64,000 nt of DNA from contig NZ_DBMV01000033.1 of assembly GCF_002298975.1 (NCBI RefSeq), positions 231,269 through 295,268 of the forward strand. The letters run 5' to 3'. Below the pieces are notes generated by a model, which saw only the letters and a list, made by a program, of their open reading frames with translations, did no database searches and was not told the DNA's origin. Positions 9,155 to 16,137 of this stretch are shown here, in pieces (position 1 is the stretch's first letter; each line of letters opens with the position of its first letter). Made by a program: the position numbers and the translations under genes. The DNA comes from Ralstonia sp. UBA689 (lineage in GTDB: Bacteria > Pseudomonadota > Gammaproteobacteria > Burkholderiales > Burkholderiaceae).

Positions 9155-10162
9155 ATGGAGCGCTGGCCCTGGGGTGACAAGGAACTTGCTGCGGTAGTGC
9201 AGGCATACCTCCATATGGCGTACATGGAGCGAAAGGGGCTTCTATACAGCAAGCGAAAGATCTATCGAGATTTTTCGATGAAGTTCGGTGAACGCTCCAT
9301 CAAGGCTTTCGAATACCGCATGCAGAATATTTCTGCCGTATTGATGGAGATGGGGTTGCCTTGGGTGCCGGGCCTTCCACCCGCACGTAACGTCGGACCA
9401 AATGTTAGATCTCGCATTGCCGCACTTCTAGCTGCGTCGCCTCCTGTTGCCGCCGAGCGAACCAAGCCAGCGCCTGAGTATGAGGCAAAGCTTCCGGCGA
9501 TCCGCCGCTGGCTAATTCAAGTGGCCAAGATGCGCGGGACAGTGACCTATGGCGACGTCATGAAATCCTTTGGGATAGGGTTCCGAAACATTCTGCGAGC
9601 GATGGGGCATCTAGGCCACCAATCCATGGAGCGTAAGGAGCCCATCATCACAGCACTAATTGTCAGTGCCAAGACGGGGCGATGCTCGACGGGCTTCGCT
9701 GCAGGGTTTGGGATTGCAGATGACATCGTCGAGCGTGAGCGTTTGTACAGGTACTGGCAGAAAACAGAACCTGAGCCGGACCAGGAACCTCTAGTCGACG
9801 CCGACCAGCCTCTCGAGATACGCGCTGCCCGCTTTGCTAGCGTGGAGGTTCGGCCCCAGCAGGCCGCTTTCCGTCGCGATGTGTATATGGCGTATGAGGG
9901 GCGGTGTGCTATTAGCAACTGCAACGTTGGAGCAGCGTTGGATGCCGCTCACAAGCACGGGCGAGAATGGCGCAAGGGCAACAATACGGGGGCAGACGGG
10001 TATCTACTTCGCAAGGACTTGCACGCGCTGTATGACAACCATCTGCTGAGAATCACGGATAGCGGTGTTGTAGAACTCGAGCCGTCAGTGGGCGAGCACT
10101 ATCACACTTTTGCAGGAGTCGTCATCAACGCCAAACATAGAGGGGCCGGAGGCGCACGGTAG
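9155..10162 (+). CDS. HNH endonuclease with ScoMcrA-like N-terminal domain
   Basis: 335 residues, 29 bases after the DraG-like gene and preceded by GGGGTGGT, so probably co-transcribed. The N-terminal ~95 residues (YLHMAYMERKGLLYSK..., RSIKAFEYRMQNISAVL, NVGPNVRSRI) match a domain seen at the head of McrA/ScoMcrA-like restriction nucleases. The middle (~110-200, RRWLIQVAKMRGTVTYGDVM..., AKTGRCSTGF) is an unassigned conserved-looking module. The C-terminus is an HNH nuclease (CAISNCNVGAALDAAHKH, NGLLRKD-like NTGADGYLLRKDLHALYDNHLL). It may cleave modified or foreign DNA. The stop codon directly abuts the stop codon of the convergent Eco29kI-type gene, with no base between. Confidence 0.78.
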   Translation: MERWPWGDKELAAVVQAYLHMAYMERKGLLYSKRKIYRDFSMKFGERSIKAFEYRMQNISAVLMEMGLPWVPGLPPARNVGPNVRSRIAALLAASPPVAAERTKPAPEYEAKLPAIRRWLIQVAKMRGTVTYGDVMKSFGIGFRNILRAMGHLGHQSMERKEPIITALIVSAKTGRCSTGFAAGFGIADDIVERERLYRYWQKTEPEPDQEPLVDADQPLEIRAARFASVEVRPQQAAFRRDVYMAYEGRCAISNCNVGAALDAAHKHGREWRKGNNTGADGYLLRKDLHALYDNHLLRITDSGVVELEPSVGEHYHTFAGVVINAKHRGAGGAR

Positions 10163-10831
10163 TTATACGTCAGGCTGCTGGTCCGGCCCCAAAACGTGAT
10201 GAGACGCGGGGAAAGAAATCGTTGAGAAGTAATTGTCGACGTCCCGAATGATGTGCTCTTGTGTCTCCTCGCGGATCTTGCACTTCTCCGCCCATGCGCG
10301 TCCTGGATGCAAGACATCCCACCGCGGTCGCAGACCGTTATACCGCCCCTTGCCGGGATCGTGATTACCGAACCCATCGACCAAAGCGTTCCAAAGCGGA
10401 GCAAACTTTGCGATAAGCAGGGACTCGCCTAGAGGAATCCAAATATCGTCGACGACGAGAAAGCGGCAGTGGAAATCCTCGATCTTCAAGTTGCTGGCAA
10501 GGTCGACGCTCTCGCCGTGCTCCTTTAAGCGATCGTAGAGCGCCCGGCTGCGAACCTCACCAACTCCGCCGCCTTTCCGTGCTCCTTTTGGGACGGCCTT
10601 GCCAACATAGATGGGGGCTTGAAATAGCCCATTGCAGTTGCGTGCGGCAAGCGGCGCATATGGCTTGAAGTCCCCTGTGTAGTAGATGGCGTAGATGCCA
10701 ACCCCAAAGAACTGCTTCAACTCTCCCAGTGGCTGAGCTTTCTGCTCAAGCATCGCCTCTGCGACGCTGGCGCCCAGGTTCTTCTTATCTAGTGGATTGA
10801 AGGGAATGATGTTGCTGGCGGAGCCCGTCAT
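10163..10831 (-). CDS. Eco29kI-type GIY-YIG restriction endonuclease
   Basis: 222 residues matching the Eco29kI family of type II restriction enzymes built on a GIY-YIG nuclease. GIY is at 45-47 and YVG at 75-77. Arg101 and His105 lie in RLKEH, Glu136 in PLGESLLI, and Asn148 in PLWNALVDGFGNHDPG. These correspond to the catalytic set of R.Eco29kI. The known family members recognise CCGCGG, so that is the expected site, though specificity is inference. It is the last gene of vsr-methyltransferase-nuclease and overlaps the methyltransferase stop by four bases, so the nuclease is translated after its protective partner. Confidence 0.9.
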   Translation of the reverse strand: MTGSASNIIPFNPLDKKNLGASVAEAMLEQKAQPLGELKQFFGVGIYAIYYTGDFKPYAPLAARNCNGLFQAPIYVGKAVPKGARKGGGVGEVRSRALYDRLKEHGESVDLASNLKIEDFHCRFLVVDDIWIPLGESLLIAKFAPLWNALVDGFGNHDPGKGRYNGLRPRWDVLHPGRAWAEKCKIREETQEHIIRDVDNYFSTISFPASHHVLGPDQQPDV

Positions 10832-12048
10832 GCAGCGCCTCGTTGTCGTTGTTGGTTATGCATCATCTTGTTCAACTGCACGGTCGCAAGTCGTTCGGCC
10901 ACACTGCGTGCCACCAAATGCCCCAATGCAACCGGCACGGCGTTCCCCAGTTGCCGCATGGTCTCCGTCCACGACCCGTGAAAGACGAACCCATCAGGGA
11001 ATGTTTGGACTCGCGCCGATTCGCGAATCGTAAAGTATCGAACCGCCCCGTCTGTATTGACCAGCATGTTCTCGCCGCCTGGAACGCCGTGATCGCCAGC
11101 CTTCAGCGTCTTCGCGGGCAAGTCCAGCGGACTTCCTGTGTGGCCCGGGTACACCCGCGCGCCTGCCTGAAAGCGATGGTCAGGAAAATCATTTGCCGCT
11201 CGTGATTGCGGATTGGGAAGACCGGCGATTGCGTCACGCACGGTTCTCCATGGCAATTCACTCTGCAGCGGCAGCGATGCGGCCAACCGGCGAACACGTG
11301 GCTCAAGACTGGCTGGCAAGGTAGGGCGATTGCGCCGAGCAATGCCATGGCGCTCCCAGTATTTGCCCGTTACCCACTGATCGTGAAGAAGTTGATCGTA
11401 GCTATGGGTAGGCCGTGGGAAGCTCCAATCCACTCCTAGATCGGAACGGAAACCAACGATGAAAACACGCTCGCGCTTTTGAGGTACGCCGTAGTTAGCT
11501 GCGTTGACGAGTGTCGGGACGACGTTATACGTCAGCTTCCTCCCTCTCTGGCCGCCGCTCGTTTTCTCCGCTTGCAGGCGCAAAAGGTGATCGAACCACT
11601 CTTCATTTCGCCGGCGGGGTGACTCGGGAAACTCTAGTTGCAGAAGGATGTACTGGTAGTAGTTCGCGAAGGTCGAGCGTGTTAATCCCTTGACGTTCTC
11701 AACGATGAAGGCCTTTGGGCGCAAGGCACGAACGATGTCGACGGTAGCGGGAAACATGTCGCGCGTATCGTCGTGTGCTCGATGCTTCCCGCCCATAGAG
11801 AACGGTTGGCACGGCGGCCCGCCCGCAAGCAAATCAATGTCAGTTTCTATTCCTGACCAGTCGAACTTACGCACGTCCCCTTCGTATAGGGGCCAGTCTG
11901 CAACGAGGGGGAATCCTCGGCGTTGATTCTCGCGAATCGTGTCGCACGCCCATTTGTCCCACTCCACCACGGCAAGCGGCGTAAACCCCGCGAGACTCAC
12001 CCCCATCGCGAGTCCGCCGGCGCCCGCGTATAGCTCAACTGCTTTCAT
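10828..12048 (-). CDS. C5-cytosine DNA methyltransferase of the Eco29kI-type system
   Basis: 406 residues with the canonical order of m5C methyltransferase motifs. These are motif I LYAGAGGLAMG, motif IV GGPPCQPFS with catalytic Cys80, motif VI ENVKG (117-121), motif VIII NAANYGVPQKRERVFIVG, a variable target-recognition region (~225-340), and motifs IX-X ending LGNAVPVALG. It methylates the site cut by the adjacent nuclease and protects host DNA. It overlaps vsr by 14 bases and the nuclease by four, giving a tightly coupled operon. Confidence 0.94.
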   Translation of the reverse strand: MKAVELYAGAGGLAMGVSLAGFTPLAVVEWDKWACDTIRENQRRGFPLVADWPLYEGDVRKFDWSGIETDIDLLAGGPPCQPFSMGGKHRAHDDTRDMFPATVDIVRALRPKAFIVENVKGLTRSTFANYYQYILLQLEFPESPRRRNEEWFDHLLRLQAEKTSGGQRGRKLTYNVVPTLVNAANYGVPQKRERVFIVGFRSDLGVDWSFPRPTHSYDQLLHDQWVTGKYWERHGIARRNRPTLPASLEPRVRRLAASLPLQSELPWRTVRDAIAGLPNPQSRAANDFPDHRFQAGARVYPGHTGSPLDLPAKTLKAGDHGVPGGENMLVNTDGAVRYFTIRESARVQTFPDGFVFHGSWTETMRQLGNAVPVALGHLVARSVAERLATVQLNKMMHNQQRQRGAA

Positions 12049-12463
12049 TACTCTTCTCCGTGTCGACCAAGAAAGCGTTGATACGTGTCATCAACGCAAC
12101 CTCGTCCTTCACTTCACATTCCCAAACGATCAACACCTGCCAGCCGAGTTCGGCTAGCTGCTTTTCAACTTTCTTGTCCCGCTGCGCATTGGATTCGAGC
12201 TTCGTTTTCCAGAAGTCGAGTCGCGATTTTGGTAGGCGCCCGAGATGGCAGTCATGTCGGTGCCAAAAGCACCCATGGATGAAGATGACTTTCCGTCTGG
12301 ACCGAAACACGAGGTCTGGGTGTCCTGGCAGATCCCGGGCATGCAGGCGGTACCGAAAACCCATGCGGTGGACGAGTCGTCGTACCGCCAACTCCGGCTT
12401 AGTGTCCTTTGCCTTTATTCGCGCCATTCGCTCGCTGCGCTGGCTGGGAGTCAAGGTGTCCAT
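12035..12463 (-). CDS. vsr: Very short patch repair endonuclease Vsr
   Basis: 142 residues with the Vsr hallmarks: RSERMARIKAKDTKPELAVRRLVHRMGFRYRLH, the DLPGHPDLVF catalytic Asp segment, FIHGCFWHRHDC with zinc and active-site His residues, and WKTKLESNAQRDKKV. Vsr nicks at T:G mismatches formed by deamination of 5-methylcytosine, counteracting the mutagenic effect of the methyltransferase encoded immediately downstream. First gene of the restriction-modification operon; the ~115 bases upstream, up to the Mrr-type gene, should hold the promoter. Confidence 0.95.
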   Translation of the reverse strand: MDTLTPSQRSERMARIKAKDTKPELAVRRLVHRMGFRYRLHARDLPGHPDLVFRSRRKVIFIHGCFWHRHDCHLGRLPKSRLDFWKTKLESNAQRDKKVEKQLAELGWQVLIVWECEVKDEVALMTRINAFLVDTEKSNESS

Positions 12464-12543
12464 CGACGCTCGCAGGTTGACGATGACGGTCCGATATCAC
12501 GCCCGGAATTGTAGCGTGCTGGCGACGATTTGATGGTGGCCAT

Positions 12544-12572
12544 AGGGCCTGTCAGAATTTCCGTGTTCAAGG
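12544..12572. other. Possible relic of an insertion-sequence terminus
   Basis: GGGCCTGTCAGAATTTCCGT resembles terminal inverted repeats of IS256-family elements as I remember them. No transposase or partner end is present, so this would be a solo relic between vsr and the Mrr-type gene. Weak, pattern-memory evidence only. Confidence 0.2.
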
Positions 12573-12579
12573 CGCTCCG

Positions 12580-13434
12580 TCAAATCTCCCGCGTGCCACG
12601 ACACTGGGGATACGCCACGCAGCCCCAGAATGCGTTGCCAGCGTTGGCGCCTTTCTTGGCGGTTCGCTGCACCATGGCGCTGCCACAGCGGGGGCAGCTT
12701 GGCCGCGCTGCCGATGCACCGGCCGGAGTGTCCGCCGATGCCTCAGCCGTCGGCGCTGCCGCTCGAACCTGCTTGATCAGCGCAGTTAGTGCCGGCCCAT
12801 CGATTAGCTCAACGTTCTTGCCTCCTGCAAATGCCTTGGCATCTTCAGTGAACACTCCCGACGTCACGACAAAACCGCCTGCCGCGCCCTGGGCAGCCAT
12901 CACGCCATAGAGCTCGCGCACAACGTTGACCGATACCTTGTACGCCTTCCATTGTTTGCATTGAACAAGAAACAGCTCACCGCCTTTCCTGAGCTGCAGG
13001 TCGATCCCGCCATCCGCGCCGCCACCTCCGGTTTCTGTCACCGCATAACCACGCATACGGAAGGCCTGCCCAACGAGCATTTCAAACTCGCGCCATGACA
13101 TCTGCCGTAGCGCGTCGCCGCTTTTGCTCTCGGCGACGTTGCGTGCCAGTTGCTCGCGCTTGCGCTTGCGCTTGCCGAAATAGGAAGCCACCGCACCGCC
13201 AAGCAGCGCCATTGGCACGAGGTACTGCGCAAATGAGGCGATCGCTTTGGTCAGTTGTCCAACAACCATGTCGCCCATCTGCCCCGGTGTGATCTGGGTC
13301 GGAATGGGGGCAATGGCGTAGCGATGCAGAAAGCCGTAAGCGATGACCGCCAGCACAACGCCCGCCCACCAGGGGAGCAAGCTTGCAAGCTCAAACAGCC
13401 CATCAAGAATGTTGTCGTCTTTTCTTCTTGCCAT
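12580..13434 (-). CDS. Membrane-anchored Mrr-type restriction endonuclease with zinc ribbon
   Basis: 284 residues from ATG 13434, which has GAGGGGCG just upstream (an in-frame ATG at 13449 is less likely). Two hydrophobic helices come first (LPWWAGVVLAVIAYGFL and SFAQYLVPMALLGGAVASYF). A Mrr_cat PD-(D/E)XK domain follows, with MSWREFEMLVGQAFRMRGYAV, GGADGGIDL and VQCKQWK. The end is a topoisomerase-I-type C4 zinc ribbon (CPRCGSAMVQ...GCVAYPQC). Mrr-like enzymes cleave methylated or foreign DNA; anchoring in the inner membrane could let it act on incoming DNA. Target unknown. It is a lone gene upstream of vsr on the same strand. Confidence 0.85.
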   Translation of the reverse strand: MARRKDDNILDGLFELASLLPWWAGVVLAVIAYGFLHRYAIAPIPTQITPGQMGDMVVGQLTKAIASFAQYLVPMALLGGAVASYFGKRKRKREQLARNVAESKSGDALRQMSWREFEMLVGQAFRMRGYAVTETGGGGADGGIDLQLRKGGELFLVQCKQWKAYKVSVNVVRELYGVMAAQGAAGGFVVTSGVFTEDAKAFAGGKNVELIDGPALTALIKQVRAAAPTAEASADTPAGASAARPSCPRCGSAMVQRTAKKGANAGNAFWGCVAYPQCRGTREI

Positions 13435-13633
13435 GTCGCCGCCCCTCATTTTGTCGGCTTCATCATAGGACGGGCCTCATCGGCCTGTTCGGCAATTTCG
13501 GAAGGCGCAACACATAGACCGGATGAAGCCTTTGAGCCTGTGGTGTCAACAGGAAAACCAAGGCGGCCACGGCGCAACATAAAACTCCAAAATCCAATCC
13601 TGATATTCGGATTCCATGCCGCTCCCTCGTCGC

Positions 13634-13880
13634 TATAATCCTCAACGCCACCGCACCAACGGTGGCCGGGTCTGGCGATCCGACGGCGTAACACTCAAAG
13701 AAGACGGACAACTGCTGCAGCGGTTGCGTCCGGATACACTCGCGCAAGCTTTATGGCAGGCCGGGTGGGGAGATCGAAAGATCTGCCGGTTTTCTTTGGG
13801 GGCCGGTTCGCCAGCCCCGCCGTCGGGCCTGCCACCCTCGTCTGGCGACGGAGTGGTGAGCCTCCAGCAACCCCAAAGAG
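13634..13880 (+). ncRNA. Structured leader, possibly C4-antisense-RNA-like
   Basis: A perfect TATAAT at 13634-13639 is followed ~8 bases later by a 7-bp hairpin (GCCACCG / CGGTGGC, 13647-13653 and 13660-13666). Next come GGCCGGGTCTGGCGA (13664-13678), a partly complementary TTCGCCAGCCCCGCC (13807-13821), and a second TCTGGCGA (13841-13848). Alternating complementary segments just before a small gene resemble the C4 antisense RNA leaders found in phage-derived loci. No coding frame here looks real. Assignment to the C4 family is tentative. Confidence 0.35.
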
Positions 13881-13886
13881 GCCATC

Positions 13887-14195
13887 ATGCCAAGCAACCA
13901 AAGCGGGAACCGCCCCGCATCCTTCCCATCCCCACCACGCAGCAACTACGAACTCGGCGCAATCGCCGCGCGAGATTTCCTGCTCGACAAGCAACTCACA
14001 CTGGCCCGTTACCGGCTGTTCCGGCCTTCGGAGCTGCGCGAGGTGCTTGAAAACGATGTCGGCGAGCAGTGCAAGGAATATCGTGCCGGGTTTCTCGATG
14101 CCATCGGCGCTTACATTTGCTTGACCCTAGAGGGGAGTCAGCCGGACCCAGCCAACTGGAATCCGCTGGCGGTGATACGGGCACGCAGGCTGTAA
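13887..14195 (+). CDS. Small conserved-type hypothetical protein behind the structured leader
   Basis: 102 residues, ATG preceded by AAAGAGG at a good distance. The core YELGAIAARDFLLDKQLTLARYRLFRPSELREV...YRAGFLDAIGAYICL looks like a compact alpha-helical domain; there is no signal peptide and no membrane segment. I recall similar ~100-residue proteins behind comparable leaders in Ralstonia and Burkholderia accessory regions but cannot name a function. It probably marks the right side of the accessory island. Confidence 0.6.
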   Translation: MPSNQSGNRPASFPSPPRSNYELGAIAARDFLLDKQLTLARYRLFRPSELREVLENDVGEQCKEYRAGFLDAIGAYICLTLEGSQPDPANWNPLAVIRARRL

Positions 14196-14431
14196 GCGGT
14201 TCTCAACCTTTCAGATAAGAAAAACCACATCCTTACCCTCTCTCGGAGCCGGGCCGGGGGAGGCCAACCGCTGCTTCGCTTGCAATACAAGCGCCAACGC
14301 CTGCAAGACGCGTGCGGCCTGATGCAGCAACCTGCGTTGGTCTGGTGTTGCCGCGCTGCCCGAGTGGTGGGCCGGCGCATCAGATCTGGCCGGCCAAGGG
14401 CTGGCTGATTAGGCTCACTGGCATCCGTTCG

Positions 14432-14466
14432 GAGCAAAAGAAAACGCCCCAGCAAGCCGGGGCGTT
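14432..14466 (-). terminator. Terminator of the GDSL lipase gene
   Basis: Stem AACGCCCC / GGGGCGTT (14443-14450, 14459-14466) with an A-rich left flank, which reads as a U-run on the minus strand. It lies 25 bases past the lipase stop codon. The preceding 14196-14431 holds no gene I can support. Confidence 0.85.
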
Positions 14467-14490
14467 CTTGTCATGCCGTCAGGTGCCGGT

Positions 14491-15720
14491 TCACTGGGCC
14501 GGCATCGTCGGGAAGTTGCTGCGCACGAAGCTCGTCACGGCGTCGCCGAGAAGCTTGTGCGTATGCGTGGTCGGATGCAGCGTATCCCAGAACAGATAGG
14601 TGTCTGGATTCGTGCATTCAACGCGCGTCGGCCAGCTGTACAGATAGGTCGTGCTGGAGTCCTTATCGATCGTCAGGCAAGACTGCCAGGTGTTGGTGAC
14701 GCCGTACTTGGTCGGGTTGTTGAACAGGTCGTTGAACATCGTATTGGTGTCGAACATGCCGATCACGAGCGACGGGCCGTAGGTTGCCTGCAGGCTGTCG
14801 CGCAATTGCACAAGCTTCTGGTTGAAATCCACGACCTGCGCCGCCACTGTGGCGCCGTTGCTGCGGAACTGGAACACCGGTGCACGCGAGACGTCCGGCA
14901 GGTTCAGGAGCAGGATGTTCTTTGCGCCTGCATTGATGAGCTTCTGCAGCGCTTGCTGTTCAACGGAGATGATCGAATCGACCGTGCGGTTGTAGTTGAT
15001 GATGTCATTGCCGCCCACCAGCACGGTGAACAGCGTGTTCTCCGGCCGGTAGTTCGGCGCGCTCTGCATGTAGGTGATCCACGAATCGACTTGCTGGCTC
15101 ACGCCTGGGATCACCATGTAGGTGTCCGCCGCCGCACCTGCCACCGCCCAGTTGTACATCGGCAGCAGTGTATTGCCGGCCACGTATTCAACCCACACCT
15201 TGTCGTTCGAGAAGTGGCCGAGGAACCAGCTATTACGGTTGGGCACCTGCCATTGCGTGCCGTTGAACAGGTTCTGGTTGTCCGACAGGCTGTCGCCGAA
15301 TGCGACGATCTTGTTGATGCTCGTCGCCTGGTCTGCCGTGTCGTTGGTCCACACCGTGTAGTTGAGCGAGGCCGAACTGTCGGCCGCCGCAACCATCGCA
15401 ACCGGGCGGTTGATGCCCGCGTTGGCCAGCGTGCTTTGGCAGACCGACTTCAGCGTGTTCTGCCCGACATCGCTATAGAACATGTTTTCCCAGCTCGTGA
15501 GGCCGTCTTTCCACCAGCGGCCGTAGATCCGGTAATAACCGCCGCTGGCCGGGTCGATGCCCCAGGCATAAGTCGCATTCGGCTTGAGCGGCGAAGTGTC
15601 GACGCGATAGAAGCAGCGCAGGTAGGTGTACGTGGGGCTGCCAAGTGCATGTGCAGATGTGGCAAAGGACGCGGAAATAACGCAGCAAAGAGATAAAAGA
15701 ATCCGTCTGATGCTTTTCAT
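14491..15720 (-). CDS. Secreted GDSL/SGNH lipase of the thermolabile hemolysin type
   Basis: 409 residues. A classical signal peptide (MKSIRRILLSLCCVISASFATSAHA, cleavage near residue 25) is followed by a ~110-residue beta-type domain. The SGNH hydrolase domain has block I FGDSLSD with Ser144, the conserved Asn in GGND (~236-239), and the catalytic Asp379/His382 pair in WDTLHPTTHTH. The layout matches thermolabile hemolysin/GCAT-type phospholipases that act on lipids outside the cell. It is a single gene with its own terminator. Substrate preference cannot be read from sequence. Confidence 0.9.
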   Translation of the reverse strand: MKSIRRILLSLCCVISASFATSAHALGSPTYTYLRCFYRVDTSPLKPNATYAWGIDPASGGYYRIYGRWWKDGLTSWENMFYSDVGQNTLKSVCQSTLANAGINRPVAMVAAADSSASLNYTVWTNDTADQATSINKIVAFGDSLSDNQNLFNGTQWQVPNRNSWFLGHFSNDKVWVEYVAGNTLLPMYNWAVAGAAADTYMVIPGVSQQVDSWITYMQSAPNYRPENTLFTVLVGGNDIINYNRTVDSIISVEQQALQKLINAGAKNILLLNLPDVSRAPVFQFRSNGATVAAQVVDFNQKLVQLRDSLQATYGPSLVIGMFDTNTMFNDLFNNPTKYGVTNTWQSCLTIDKDSSTTYLYSWPTRVECTNPDTYLFWDTLHPTTHTHKLLGDAVTSFVRSNFPTMPAQ

Positions 15721-16137
15721 GGGTTTTATTTAAAATTTGAGTTGAAGTCTGTATTGCTGAAATTTCGATTGCAGCGATAAAAAATAAACGGATCAATTTG
15801 GCTGTTGCTCGTGGCAACGCTATCTGAAGACGGCAGCGCTTTGTTGGGCGTCTTCTCCAATGTGACCTGGGTGCCCGTTGATCTGCTCGACGTACCGGCG
15901 CGGTTGATTTGGCTGTGTGCAGCCATTGGCACGCACGGTGGTGCACGTCGACATGCTTTTTGTTTTTGCTGATGGGCACAGCCAAGGTATTCAGGTGCGA
16001 GGCGTGTCACACCTGATGCTTTCCCTAATCTAGGAGAATGCCTCTAAATTCGGGCAATCCCGGACATACGGGTGTCATCCGTGCGTCAAACAATGACCGG
16101 CTTTTCTTTTTGATCAACAGACAGGAAAAAATACAAA
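15721..16137. other. Divergent promoter region between lipase and phosphatase
   Basis: No gene. It must hold promoters for both divergent genes. An inverted repeat TCAGGTG-N12-CACCTGA lies at 15991-16016 and could be an operator or a small hairpin. AGGAAAAAATACAAA precedes the phosphatase start. Confidence 0.4.

Noticed and set aside
14473..15696. A 407-codon frame antisense to the GDSL lipase
   Set aside because: The lipase carries a signal peptide and all catalytic blocks; the antisense frame is compositionally odd.
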